From: Carettochelys insculpta
Lineage: Eukaryota; Chordata; Testudines; Carettochelyidae
Length of the DNA stretch: 64,000 nt
Assembly (NCBI RefSeq): GCF_033958435.1
Contig: NC_134158.1
Coordinates: forward strand, 4,731,837-4,795,836
Reading direction: 5' to 3'
Part shown: piece by piece, positions 39,354-50,708 of the stretch
How the letters are laid out: each line of letters starts with the position of its first letter
Numbering within the stretch: the first letter of the stretch is position 1
The notes under the pieces: model-generated
The model's database searches: none
The model's input: the letters and a program-made list of their open reading frames with translations, nothing else
Told to the model about the DNA's origin: nothing
Translations under genes and position numbers: made by a program

Positions 39354-40063
39354 AGCTGCGTCTACACGTGCACGCTACTTCGAAGTAGCGGCAGTAACTT
39401 CGAAATAGCGTCCGTCGCGGCTACACGTGTTGGGCGCTATTTCGAAGTTGAAATTGACATTAGGCGGCGAGACGTCGAAGTCGCTAACCCCATGAGGGGA
39501 TCGGAATAGCGCCCTACTTCGACGTTCAACATCGAAGTAGGGACGTGTAGACGATCCGCGTCCCGCAACATCGAAATAGCGGGGTCCTCCATGGCGGCCA
39601 TCAGCTGGGGGGTTGAGAGATACTCTCTCTCCAGCCCTTGCGGGGCTCTGTGGTCACCATGTGCAGCAGCCCTTAGCCCAGGGCTTCTGGCTGCTGCTGC
39701 TGCAGCTGGGGGTCCGTGCTGCATATACAGGGTCTGCAACTAGTTGTTGGCTCTGTGTATCTTGCACTGTTTAATGAAAGTGTGTCTGGGAGGGGCCCTT
39801 TAAGGGAGCGACTTGCTGTTGAGTCCGCCCCGTGACCCTGTCTGCAGCTGTGCCTGGCTCCCTTATTTCTCTGTGTGCTACTTTGGCATGTAGACGTTCC
39901 CTCGCAGCGCCTATTTCGATGTTGGGCTGAGCAACGTCGAAGTTGAACATCGACGTTGCCGGCCCTGGAGGACGTGTAGACGTTATTCATCGAAATAGGC
40001 TATTTCGATGTCGCTACTTCGAAATTAGCTATTTCGATGTAGCGTACACGCGTAGACGTAGCC
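39354..40063 (-). mobile_element. 710-bp inverted-repeat DNA element, copy 3
   Basis: Same element in the opposite orientation. Flanks are TGG (39351-39353) and ACG (40064-40066); the right arm has gactgggtgtactg uninterrupted at about 46030-46043 (other strand). Arm-length bookkeeping (about 713 bp) supports a 3-bp target duplication, although its right copy has changed. Confidence 0.9.
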
Positions 40064-40657
40064 ACGGTGTACTGAAATGCAGATTCTCAGCTTAGTGACG
40101 CTGGAAGGTGAAATGTATTGGGTGTTATCTGGGAATGTTAAGGTTTTAGCGCATCTCCTGAAACAACACCTATAAATATGATGGATACAATACGTCTCCA
40201 GCATGGTTAAACCTGATTTACAATTTGGTGAAATTGTTGTTAAAATTGTTCCCCAGCAGTCTGTGGAGACAGACCTGGGGAAGGTAGTAACCCCTGTCAT
40301 TGTCATCTAGGATGAGCTGTAAATCCCTGAAGAAGTGCTGGAGAGATTTTAGCTGTGGGCTGTACGTGGGGGTCTGTGGTTCTCTTTGATGGATCTGTCC
40401 AGTAGCAGGTGACGTCTTACACACACAGACCCAACTAGCTCCTGAAAGCTCCTTGGGACAAGTGGATGCTCATGTGCCTGTGAAGCCTCAGTGACCCTCC
40501 ACATCAGGACCAGAGCCCTAGTGGCACGTTTTTCACCAAAGCCTCCAGGGCGGAATTGTTACCACTGGCACCTTCCAATTCAGCAAACAACCGAGTCAGT
40601 TCCAGGAAGGGAAAAACACCCAGCACTTGCTGAAGGTGGGGTACAGTGTGAGCTCAG

Positions 40658-40669
40658 GAAAGGGAAACT
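40658..40669 (+). promoter_or_regulatory. ISRE match upstream of TRIM copy 2
   Basis: GAAAGGGAAACT is a perfect match to GAAANNGAAACT, 28 bp before the ATG, at the same place as the one-mismatch site of the intact TRIM gene. Confidence 0.4.
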
Positions 40670-40697
40670 CACCCTGTTCCCCAGCCCAGAGGGAGCC

Positions 40698-43600
40698 ATG
40701 GCTGCAGGGAGCCCCCTGGAAAGTCTCCAGGAAGAAGCCACATGTCCCGTCTGTCTGGAGTATTTCACAGCCCCGGTCACTCTGGAGTGTGGGCACAACT
40801 TCTGCCGAGCCTGCATCAGCCAGTGCTGGGAGGGACCCGACCCAACCGCCTCCTGCCCTCAGTGCAGAAAACCTGTGCAACAGAGACACCTCCGGCCCAA
40901 CAGGCAGCTGGCAAACATGGCAGAACTCGTCAAATGGCTGAGTTTGCAGGCAGCGAAGGGAGCAGGCAGGGACGGGGTGTGTGGGGAGCACCAGGAGGCT
41001 CTGAAACTGTTCTGTGAAGAGGATCAAACCCCCATCTGTGTGGTGTGTGATAGATCCAAGGCTCACTGCGCTCACACTGTGGTTCCCATAGAGGAGGCTG
41101 ACCAGGAGTACAAGGTACAGAGCTGCTGTCCAGGCTGATGGGTAATAACTTTGCGTTTTACTGACAAGTCAATGGCACCATTCCGGTGTGTGCAGCCTTC
41201 AGGGCCTGAAAGTTGCTATACAAATTAGTGATGCTGCAGTATAGCAAAAAGGCAATAAAGGAAGGTTTTAAGTTTGTCTTTGTGAGGGACACCCCTCCCC
41301 CCTGTGCTGTATGGAAAATGGGCTGTGACTGTAAATCTGTATAACTTAGAGATGCTTTGAATAAAAGATGTTTTGTGACCGATTATGTTTAATGTTCTGA
41401 CCTGCTGAGTGTGTAATTCGTGTGAGTAGTTGGAAATACGCCCTGTGTGCTTGTTTAGCATTAGAGGTGCTAAAAACAGCCATTGCTGGAGATTCTGGAG
41501 TTAGTTTTCCTCAGGCCCAGCAATTAACCTGAGGGCTTGTAAGTGGCTTTTGATCTGTAGGTCTCGGAGATGGCTGCTTTAAAGACATGTAACTCTGTCA
41601 CCTGGTGCAGGCCTCCATTTTGGGGGGATGCTTAACGAATGCCTGTGGGGAGGAGTGGGGAAAGAGGGAGCCTATTTAAGCAATAGGTGTGTTTCAGCCC
41701 AGTATTTGGGCCAGCTTCACTTTTTGTTTCTAGCCTGCCTTCGAAATAGCCTGACATCCCCTGAGGCTACGTCTGCTCTTACTGGGAATGTCAGTGGCTG
41801 CTACGCAACTTTAGTTACACCAATTGCATTCCGAAAATCAATTCTGCAGCCGTCACCTTTGGTCCCTGTCCTCACTGCCAAATGTCGATGGGTGCGCTCC
41901 TCCGGTCGGCATTCCTTCATCCGTGCGGCTTGCAAGGAGCTTCGGGGGCAACCTAGGCCCCAGAATGAGCCGTTTCACGCAGGTGCAAAACAACGCCCCA
42001 GAAGATCGTCCCTTCCGTGACCCGTGTAGACCTGCCCTAAGGCTGTGTCCGCACTGCAGGGTTTTCAGCAGTAACTTATCTCAGTGTTCTAACACCTAAA
42101 TAAGTTATTTCCGAGATGAGCGCTCACACTGCCAGAGCATTTCAATACGGAGCATTCACACGAGAGAGCCCAGATTTGACATAAGAGCTACAACCAGGTG
42201 TCTCCAAAGAGGCCAATTAAGTCTTAATTTCCTCTCCTTCGTACACACTGAGTCAGTTTCAAATTGGAAAGGGGGAGGAGGTCAGTGGAAGTTGTTTGTT
42301 TTGGGGGAGTTACGATTTTGAGTTAAATGCCCTGTTAGACCAGACTAGCAAGCTTTGCACTGTGGGCACAGGGGTTTGTGGGATCTGCCCCCCACCTATA
42401 AAGGGGCTTTTCTGGGAAAACAAACAAACAAAACCAAAACCAGTGTAGACAAGTCCTAAGAAACACAGAGATCGTTACTGGAGACCCAGGCTGGGATGCG
42501 ATTCTTTTTCACCAAAAGATTTTACCTGCTTTAAAGGCAGCTGTGACTCGATGACGCCCATCTCACCAGCACTGAGCAGTGAAGAGGAGCAGCGGTTGGG
42601 AGGGAAAGACGCGCTGCTGAAGGCCCCAGGCCCAGCAGGGAGAGGAGGTTCCCACTGGGAGGCTGAACTCCTGCGCAGCTCCACGAGGGGTTAAACTCAG
42701 ATGCTGCGGCCGGCACTAGAGGAGGTCGCTGGGCTGAACGCTGTGTGGGCCTCAGGTGCCCTCAGCTCACCCACAACAGGGCTCAGATGGAGCAGCTGAT
42801 TCACCCCCATGTGACTCCAGTGCCCTGGAATGTGCTGCACCTCTCGGCAATTCGCAAGTACCCACAAAGCTTTGGGCAGAATCCAGATCTCTCGCAAATT
42901 ACTAAAAAGCCCTAACGTGAATTGGTAACACGTCTGGCTGTGACCAGCCCTGGGGCTGCACTAATAACGTGTCCTCTCCTGGGGAGTATTGACCTCACAA
43001 AGATTAACAGTTATCTTGAGTTCTGGGGGCGAATACCCAGCGCCACCCCCCTCTCGACCCAAAGTAAAACCTCCCAAATCCTTTGTGTTTCCTCAGGGAA
43101 AAATCCAGGCCTGTTTGAAGACTCTGAGAGAAGAGAGAGAAAAGCTGCTGGGACTGAAAGCGACTGGAGAGGGGAAAAGCCGGGAGTACCTGGTAGGTGC
43201 CTGTTGTTATGAACCATCAGGGCTGGCAGAGGGAGGTCGGTTTGGAGGCAGACTCCTGTGTGGCCTTGGTGAAGGAGGGCAAGTGAGTGTCTCTGTGATC
43301 GGGGATTGGTGGGTTAGAGCCGTGTGCAGACAAGCCCTGAGCTTCCATTGCAGCTAGAGTGTAAATGGCTCAGGGCAGGGATTCCACTGCAGGGGATGAG
43401 TTAGTATCTGTCCCTTGTGCCTTTCCCACAAACCCTCCCCAAGGGAACGGACTGTCCCCAGGCAGTGCTGCCTGCTGGGTCTGCTCCTTTTGTTCACACA
43501 CACTTCCTTCTTTTTTCTCCACTTGCGTCTCTGTCAGTGCGGCGCTGAGCCCGGCCTCCTGCCGCTCAGGGTCTGAACTTCAACAGCCCATGAATGACAG

Positions 43601-43910
43601 AATATGTAGAGAATGACAGGCCTGGAAACCTCCCTTTCAGAGGTAACAGGGGCCAAACGGGAAACTGTGAGAGAATCCTTTATCTTGTATGCCCAGAATA
43701 GAGTCAAACGTCAGATATCAGGTTTTCCAAAGACGTTCTCCCTCCTGCGCACTCAGCTCCCCATGACAGGGCCCAGGCTCCACCCATGTCCCTGACCAGC
43801 CCGTCCCCTGTCTTCCTACAGAAACAGACACAAACCGAGAGGCAGAAAATCGTGTGGGAATTCCAGCAGCTGCGGCAGTTCCTGGGCTGTGGAAGTTCAG
43901 ACCCTGAGCG
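40698..43910 (+). pseudogene. TRIM paralog, 3'-truncated (RING, B-box, part of coiled coil)
   Basis: Direct duplicate of the 5' half of the TRIM gene at 19.3 kb. Exon 1 is 40698-41114 and encodes a complete RING (Cys16-Cys56 spacing conserved) and B-box (ICVVCDRSKAH). Exon 2 is 43097-43192 (96 bp). Exon 3 starts at 43822 with a good acceptor but after LRQFL (about 43890) the sequence changes abruptly (gctgtggaagttcagacc), and no B30.2 exon follows. Introns retain the same two MITE-like elements. The open frame extends upstream of the ATG to 40491, probably as 5' UTR. A truncated RING/B-box product is conceivable, but a pseudogene is more likely. Confidence 0.75.
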
Positions 43911-45090
43911 GTATCGAGGACGTGAGTGACGTATGAATAAATTTGAATATTGAGTAGGCCAAGTCAATCACACCAGAGCAATGGACTGGACTAAAACTGA
44001 GTCCTTACCAATGCTCCCAGGATTTTACCCCGCGACCCTGCTCGCTGTCTACGGTGGGTCTAATCACAACGGGGTTTCAGGGTGTGTGAACTGCGCTGCT
44101 GCGGTGTGTTTACCCAAGGAAGAAAATACAAACAAGATGTCAGGTTCAAACAGGGAGACAGGGTTTATTTTATAACTCAAAAGTATGAATTTTGGTAAGC
44201 TAACTTGCACAAAAGATGTAAGCCCTTGTTTTTGTGGAATAGGCACAGGATTTGAATACTATGGCTTGTAGCCTTAAACAATAGGTAACTGCTGTAACAG
44301 CACTGCTATCTAATCCCTCAGCTACTTACTGTGCTTCCGGGACGGACCGTGCAGCCTTCGATGCGTGCTGTAAAATGGAAAGATTAACTTCAGAGCCGAG
44401 TTATATTTATTTATTTATTCCTGGATCTTCCTGAGGTTCACCAGGTCGCTCAACCCTTGGCCGACTACCGCGGGGAGCAGATCTTATAAGAATAAGAATT
44501 TGCCTGCACTAAGCTAGGTCAATTCTCTAGTTAAGTGGGTTGCCCTGCTGGCCAAGCAGGGGAGAGCCCAGTATTTGCGGGGTTTCCTTCTGAGAGGTTT
44601 TCCCCTTAGTTAAGTAGTGGGGTTTTCCTAGTTAAAGGTTATCCCCTCAAAAATGGTACTGCCTATTTCGACCACCTTGTTATGGTAGCCCTTTATTGCA
44701 GACCTTTATTACCCTTAAACCTTATTAACCTTATTAACCTTATTACCTTATTAACCAATCAGTTTGCAACTTTTCAAACCATAACTTCATACATATTCAT
44801 AGCCCGCCGAATATTAATTGCAACTGTCATTTTCTAACTGTCATTCTCCGGCGGCCATTTTGTATTTCTAAAACTTCATTTTAACAGTGAATATGGTTTT
44901 TTAATTTATCTAATTTTGATGTGGTTTGTGAGGGAAATATGTCACCACTGCTGGTAAAGCAGATTATAGATCTTAAATGCTTAGCTTAAGAGCTGTTTGG
45001 TTAGGGTGCAGGGCAACCATACAGACACCACAGCTCATGGACAGGGACATATAAATCACCTCAGATGAGGATATTTCTACAAGCGGCAGG
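41009..45090. other. Loop of the palindrome
   Basis: The 4.1 kb between the arms is single-copy relative to the inverted repeat. 41009-43890 is the rest of the TRIM duplicate (MITE-like elements at about 41765-42040 and 42041-42458). 43911-45090 is anonymous: an AT-rich stretch with short attaacctt repeats near 44705-44755 and no recognisable gene. Confidence 0.7.
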
Positions 45091-45401
45091 AGTTTCAGAG
45101 CCTCCTGGTGCTCCCCACACACCCCGTCCCCTCCTGCTCCCTTAGCTGCCTGCAAACTCAGCCGTTTGACGAGTTCTGCCATGTTTGCCAGCTGCCTGTT
45201 GGGCCGGAGGTGTCTCTGTTGCACAGGTTTTCTGCACTGAGGGCAGGAGGCGGTTGGGTTGGGTCCCTCCCAGCACTGGCTGATGCAGGCTCGGCAGAAG
45301 TTGTGCCCACACTCCAGAGTGACCGGGGCTGTGAAATACTCCAGACAGACGGGACATGTGGCTTCTTCCTGGAGACTTTCCAGGGGGCTCCCTGCAGCCA
45401 T
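45091..45401 (-). pseudogene. Third TRIM exon-1 copy, truncated at the palindrome edge
   Basis: From ATG at 45401 the minus strand encodes the RING and the first B-box residues (VCGEHQEALKL). At 45091 the homology ends and the frame runs on through unrelated sequence (PLVEISSSEVIYMSL...) to 44973. It is nearly identical to the 40.7-kb copy. The break point of the inverted duplication is therefore inside this exon. Confidence 0.75.
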
Positions 45402-45923
45402 GGCTCCCTCTGGGCTGGGGAACAGGGTGAGTTTCCCTTTCCTGAGCTCACACTGTACCCCACCTTCAGCAAGTGCTGGGTGTTTTTCCCTTCCTGGAAC
45501 TGACTCGGTTGTTTGCTGAATTGGAAGGTGCCAGTGGTAACAATCCCGCCCTGGAGGCTTTGGTGAAAAACGTGCCACTAGGGCTCTGGTCCTGATGTGG
45601 AGGGTCACTGAGGCTTCACAGGCACATGAGCATCCACTTGTCCCAAGGAGCTTTCAGGAGCTAGTTGGGTCTGTGTGTGTAAGACGTCACCTGCTACTGG
45701 ACAGATCCATCAAAGAGAACCACAGACCCCCATGCACAGCCCCCAGCTAAAATCTCTCCAGCACTTCTTCAGGGATTTACAGCTCATCCTAGATGACAAT
45801 GACAGGGATTACTACCTTCCCCAGGTCTGTCTCCACAGACTGCTGGGGAACAATTTTAACAACAATTTCACCAAATTGTAAATCAGGTTTAACCATGCTG
45901 GAGACGTATTGTATCCATCATAT

Positions 45924-46235
45924 TTATAGGTGTTGTTTCAGGAGATGCGCTAAAACCTTAACATTCCCAGATAACACCCAATACATTTCACCTTCCAGCG
46001 TCACTAAGCTGAGAATCTGCATTTCAGTACACCCAGTCACCAGGGCAGTTTTATTTCCTAATTCCATCTCTTTCTTGTTTAGCAACCAGGTGATAGAGTT
46101 CAGCCACTGCCACACTTTCCATCTAGCTTTCAAGTTTCCCGAACCTATTTGGACCAGATCCATATTGGCATGCACCTGCTTTTGAATAAGACTATCTTGC
46201 AGCTGTGACAAGCGGCTCAACTTGTTTTTGATCAC
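45924..46235 (-). pseudogene. Possible retroviral Env-like fragment, right arm (uninterrupted)
   Basis: Same frame as 39151-39353, here 103 codons because the 710-bp element is absent. It has heptad-like spacing and a Trp-rich core. Assignment is weak. Confidence 0.25.
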
Positions 46236-46331
46236 CTCTGTTGTCAGATGCTACCAGCGTGCTGCTCTGCTCTCTCTAGTGTTGGTATCACTCGGCTGCG
46301 TGCACGTGTTCCCTCTGCGCTGCCCCAGCTC

Positions 46332-47038
46332 TGCAGATAGCCGACACAGCAGACCCGAAGAGAACCCCCAATGACCACAGAGTCTAGTAAGGTGCGAAGG
46401 CACGTCGGCCAGGTTTATTGCCGTATTGGACACAATAGTAGTTCCCTGTAGACTTCTTAGTCTAAGTCAGGGCATACTACAAATATGCACCCACGGTCAA
46501 CGGACTCGGCTCAGTCAGTGGCAGGACTTTCCACTGCCCCCTTGGCCGGACCCAGACTACACCCCAGGAGTACATTCTTATACACAGGTACAAACAATTC
46601 ACACATCACTCCTGACGTACTGAGGTACAACCCTTTGTACGTAGTCAGGTGCCGCCTCTCACCTTGTACGTGTTGGTTCGAACAAAACAACTCTATCCAT
46701 CATGTTACCCTTCTGCCCCTGTCACTGGGATGGGTCGGCCTGTTCTTTCTTATCTGTGGAATGTTCCAGGGTCGGGTGTTCTGGTGCCATGTTCATACTT
46801 CAATATGCTGGGTAGCTCTGTTTATGCACCATCAGCCCTCCTCATGCCAGCGTCTGTGAGCAATGCATCCCTTCAGCGCACAGCTGCACTTTGCTTTCTG
46901 TTAGCAAAGGCTTGACCATTACTTTAGTTCAGGCCTAAGGCCTCATACTGGGCCTCTACTTACTATAGACACAACTGAGTTGTGATGCAGACAAGGGATA
47001 CAACTTAACTGCAATGCTAGGAGGGAGCAAGGCCTTAC
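46332..47038 (-). mobile_element. LTR-like sequence, right arm
   Basis: Reverse complement of 38346-39052, with the same TG...CA ends and polyadenylation signal. Confidence 0.45.
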
Positions 47039-47829
47039 AGTACGTACTATCTAACCCTGAGTGACACAGAGGGAAATAGAAACTGCAGAATTTATACGCA
47101 AGTCCTCAGACATGAAACTGTACCTCATACACAAAACCAACACTAACCAAACACACCTTTCTGCTACACTCGCTGTCAGGGGAAGGGAAAGGAGAACCGG
47201 GCTCCAGCCCTCTCTCTGCAGCCCCCTCCTCCAGCTGGTGGTGATACTCTGGGGCTACCCCAAGTCACCTGTGGCCTTCATATGGTGGGCAGGCTGTGGG
47301 GTGGGGCAGGCTCTGGGAGCTGCCCACCAGTCTCCATGGGGCTCCCGCTCCCCTGCGGGCTGCGTGGGCAGGGAGTGAGGGTCTGAGAGGCTGTCCCTCT
47401 ACAGCAGCTGCCTGCAGAGCGTAGGCGGTATAAGGAGGGGCAGACTCTGGGGGGGCAGGTGATGTGGGGGGCAGGCTCCACAGAGCTATCCCCCTGGAGC
47501 TGCCTCCGCATTGCCCGCAGGTTGGCTTTGGGGGGGGGGGGGGGGCTGTTTCCCCCTCCAGGCTGCTTTGGGGGGCGTGTCTGTGCAGGTTTTTTCTCAT
47601 CATTTGGGGCTGCGTTGCGGTATCTTTTTTGTTTTACTTTGTGGTTTCCTTGTCACTTGAGGCCTCTACCATTTTCTGTAGTCAGCGGCCTCCAGCCCCG
47701 AAAAGGTTCCCTGCTCCTGCCACACGCCTGGCTGAATTCTGCTCTTCTTCCTCCTTTCTGCTCCAGTCTGATTTTTCTCTTCTTTGTCCTTGCTGGCGCC
47801 TGATTGAATACTTTTGGTGGCTGCCAAGG

Positions 47830-47965
47830 TGTGTGGTTGACACCGGTTCTGCAGTCCGGTGGTCTGATGGTCTGAAGAAGTAGGTCTGTCCCACCAAAGC
47901 TCACCGAATAAATTATTTTGCTAGTCTTTAAAGTGCTACTTGACTGCTTTTTGTTTTGGTTCTGC
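47830..47965 (+). mobile_element. PLE 3' tail, right arm
   Basis: tctgaagaagtaggtctgtcc, accaaagctcaccgaataaa, ttttgctagtctttaaagtgc, then ttgactgctttttgttttgg joined to ttctgcagtcca, the junction shared by the U2 units. Confidence 0.6.
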
Positions 47966-48349
47966 AGTCCATACAGGGTTAACAGCTCGATGGGATCAGC
48001 ATGCTGCAGCGAGGGGTCGGGCTTTATGCAGATTAGCTGATCGCTTCGGGAGAGAAACAACCACCACAGATGCAGCTCACAGGTCTGGCGGAATAACTTG
48101 TTTTAGAGCTGAATTATCTGGTGGGAGAGGTTTTGCTTTGACCAGCTAGAAAGGAGCTGCAGGATGAAGAACGTCGGTGTACTTGCCAATCTGTGAAAAT
48201 CTTGTTGTAATGCTCACGTGATGCATTGGCTTTAGTCGTCATGACATACAAAAGTGTCCAGACAGGTGGGCTGTGTAAAATGTTCATAGCATTAAATCAT
48301 CCTGCCCCCCCCTTTTTTTTTTTTAAAAAAAATATAAATAAAAGAAAGA
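47966..48349 (+). promoter_or_regulatory. U2 snRNA promoter copy, right arm
   Basis: Octamer-like ATGCAGAT near 48027 and PSE-like ttagtcgtcatgacatacaaaag at 48232-48253. The expected RNA start is replaced by a C-run/T-run stretch (48303-48345). Confidence 0.6.
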
Positions 48350-48370
48350 AAGGTCAAGGTCAAGTGTAGT
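48350..48370 (+). pseudogene. U2 snRNA remnant (nt ~17-37), right arm
   Basis: aggtcaaggtcaagtgtagt ends exactly at U2 nucleotide 37; the next bases belong to the second Utopia-type element. Confidence 0.6.
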
Positions 48371-49440
48371 ATTTGAGATCATCTGCAAATGAAGTGTCAG
48401 TAATCTTGGCCTACTTTTTTGTTGGCCAGTAACTTTATCTGTTTTGCACAATGGTATTTTATGCACTGTGCGTGGTTGAACTGCATCCATCTCAGCAGAG
48501 CCATCCAGCATGGGAACTGTAACAGAGGATGTGGATACTCTAAGGATACTCTGTGCTATGTTCTCTGTGGATGTCTGGTTCTCTCCAGGACCTGGCAACT
48601 ACAGCATAACGCAATCCTAGATTGATTTATGGAGGCCCTCCCGGCAGCCCTGGGTGGAGTGACAGTGGACTGCATCATCCCGGACACCAAAAGCCTGCTC
48701 AGACCAGACATCGTAATAACTAACGAGCAGGCAAAGAAGATCACCATGGTGGATGTCTCCATCCCCTTCGAAAACCTGTCAGTGGCCTTCCGGGAAGCAA
48801 GGGCAAAGACGCTAGATAAATACACACCGCTAAGGACACAGGGCTACAAAGTGGAGGTACATGCCCTGCTGGTGGGTGCCCTGGGGGCCTGGGACCCCCA
48901 GAACAAAATGGTCCTCGACGCCTGCGGCATCAGCCGCCACTATGCCCGCCTCACGCGACAGCTAATGGTGTCAGATGCCATCAGATGGTCCCAGGACGTC
49001 TACACAGAGCATATTACAGGCCTCTGCCAATATCAGGACAAATAACTGCCCAACTACCCAGAACTCATCTAACGGGCCCTACTACACAGAGAGAAGCCAT
49101 CTCTTTACCCTTTCCCTAGCCTCTCTTTTCTTTTTTTCTTTTCCTCTCTGCCTCCCTTCGCAGTGCGTTCCTCCCTCGTTCCCTTTCCACTCATCGACCA
49201 CGACCCAGCCAACACGGAATATGGGTAACGAGGACACGTGACGAGATGACGAACACGATACAGGACTGGGCTAAGTGGAAGCATTGGCTTCCACCCACCT
49301 TTTGAACTATTGCTGAAGTTCCACTTCCCTTCCATCTTGGCCAACCATGGAATGAAAAGATGGACCCCACGTTGGGGAATGTCGCACCCACTACCTCATG
49401 CACTCTTCTGATTCTTGGACCATGCTGCACCTCACGGGTG
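48371..49440 (+). mobile_element. Second Utopia-type element in U2 (right arm)
   Basis: This encodes a degenerate knuckle (CNRGCGYSKDTLCYVLCGC) and, after one in-frame stop at 48623-48625, the RLE domain 48629-49045 (LRPDIVITNEQAKKITMVDV, VHALLVGALGAWDPQ, SDAIRWSQDVYTEHITG). The 5' junction is at the same U2 nucleotide as the 31-kb element. The 3' UTR is unlike that element (no ggcc-aaaa-ggcc repeats), and the 3' U2 junction is missing, because about 49470-49565 is a fold-back-type fragment followed by the GC-rich block. Confidence 0.75.
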
Positions 49441-49609
49441 ATGCCCCCCCCGCCACACCGGGTACGCAGTTCGTCCAGATGAGGCTCCTTTACAAAAGGA
49501 TCCTGCCTACTTCAAAGTCTCTTTACGCCTATGAGCAGAGGGGAATAATAGCTCCCGTACACCCTGAGGAAGAGGGACGCGAAGGGGATGTGCCCTGCCT
49601 CACCCGGCT

Positions 49610-50266
49610 GCTGTTCCAGGAGTAACGGGGCTCCCCAGCCAGCCCCTTCTGGGGCGCTGAGCTAATGGGGCATTGGCCGCTGTGCGGGGAGCTCGGCTGT
49701 GCCGGGGCCGGGCCTCCTGGTGGGGGCGAGGAGCTGGGGCTGCTCCCGGGGGTGGGGGAGACGTGGCGCCGCTTAGCCCCGCTGGGGGTGAACGCTGCTC
49801 TCGGAGGTCACCTGGGGCGACGTCCCCTGCAAGCAGGGCGCTGCGGGACCCAACTGGCCCGAGCCTGCCGCGGTCAGGGGAAAGGCGCCCCAGCCTGGCA
49901 GGGACCTGCTGCAGCTGGGGAACCCCCCGGCCCAGGGAAGCCCCCATCAGTCCCAGACCCACTGAGGGCAGGGGAGGGATGCCGATCTCCCAGCCCAGCC
50001 CCATGTGGCGCCTCCCCCTGCCTCAGCCTGGGGGCTGTGTTGGGGGGAGAGCTGGGGGGGGTCCTCTCTGCTGTAGCCCCGGGCCAGCCAGCACCCCAAG
50101 CCCTTTAGACCTGGCTCCACCCCAGAGCCCGCATGCCCAGGCAGCACCCTCACCCCCAACCCTCTGCACCAGCCCTGAGCCCCCCTCCCACACGCCAGGC
50201 CTCCTCCCCCTCCGCCCCACGCTTTGTCAGACTACTGATATGGAGGGGACTTGTCACATTTCACAT
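49610..50266 (-). promoter_or_regulatory. GC-rich CpG-dense block, right arm
   Basis: Mirror of 34408-35067. Long open frames here are composition artefacts. Confidence 0.5.
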
Positions 50267-50269
50267 GAG

Positions 50270-50705
50270 GGCTGTGTCTACACGTGCCCCAAACTTCGAA
50301 ATGGCCATGCAAATGGCCATTTCGAAGTTTACTAATGAAGCGCTGAAATGCATATTCAGCGCTTCATTAACATGCGGGCGGCAGCCGCGCTTCGAAATTG
50401 ACGCTCCTTGCCGCCGCGCGGCGCATCCAGACGGGGCTCCTTTTCGAAAGGATGCCGCCTACTTCGAAGTCCCCTTATTCCCATGAGCTCATGGGACTAA
50501 GGGGACTTCGAAGTAGGCAGCGTCCTTTCGAAAAGGAGCCCCGTCTGGACGCGCCGCACGGCGGCAAGGAGCGTCAATTTCGAAGCGCGGCTGCCGCCCG
50601 CATGTTAATGAAGCGCTGAATATGCATTTCAGCGCTTCATTAGTAAACTTCGAAATGGCCATTTGCATGGCCATTTCGAAGTTTGGGGCACGTGTAGACA
50701 CAGCC
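50270..50705. mobile_element. 436-bp near-perfect fold-back DNA element
   Basis: The whole element is an inverted repeat centred at about 50487 (atgagctcat). It has ends GGCTGTGTCTACACGTGCC on both sides and a 3-bp duplication GAG (50267-50269, 50706-50708). The left arm has the empty site (reverse strand, near 34410, catGAGGGGTGC). The internal order aaacttcgaaatggcc, cgcttcattaacatgcggg and tttcgaaaggatgccgcctac mirrors across the centre. Decayed relatives occur at 1.7, 3.9, 9.6, 33.0 and 52.1 kb. Confidence 0.9.
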
Positions 50706-50708
50706 GAG

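Larger units (their letters stand above)
29881..41008 (+). repeat. Large inverted repeat (palindrome), left arm
   Basis: This 11.1-kb arm is the near-identical reverse complement of 45091-53862. Paired coordinates have constant sums between indels: 83743 in the outer part, 85117 after the Utopia insertion, about 84676 inside the right-arm fold-back element, about 85385 after the first 710-bp element and 86099 after the second. Extra material in this arm is Utopia (31111-32486) and two 710-bp elements (36059-36768, 39354-40063). Only scattered substitutions were seen where I compared the arms. Confidence 0.9.

Noticed and set aside
40491..40697. 69-codon N-terminal extension of TRIM copy 2
   Set aside because: In frame by chance: the intact TRIM gene has no corresponding extension, and the segment holds the ISRE-like element and normal 5'-UTR sequence.
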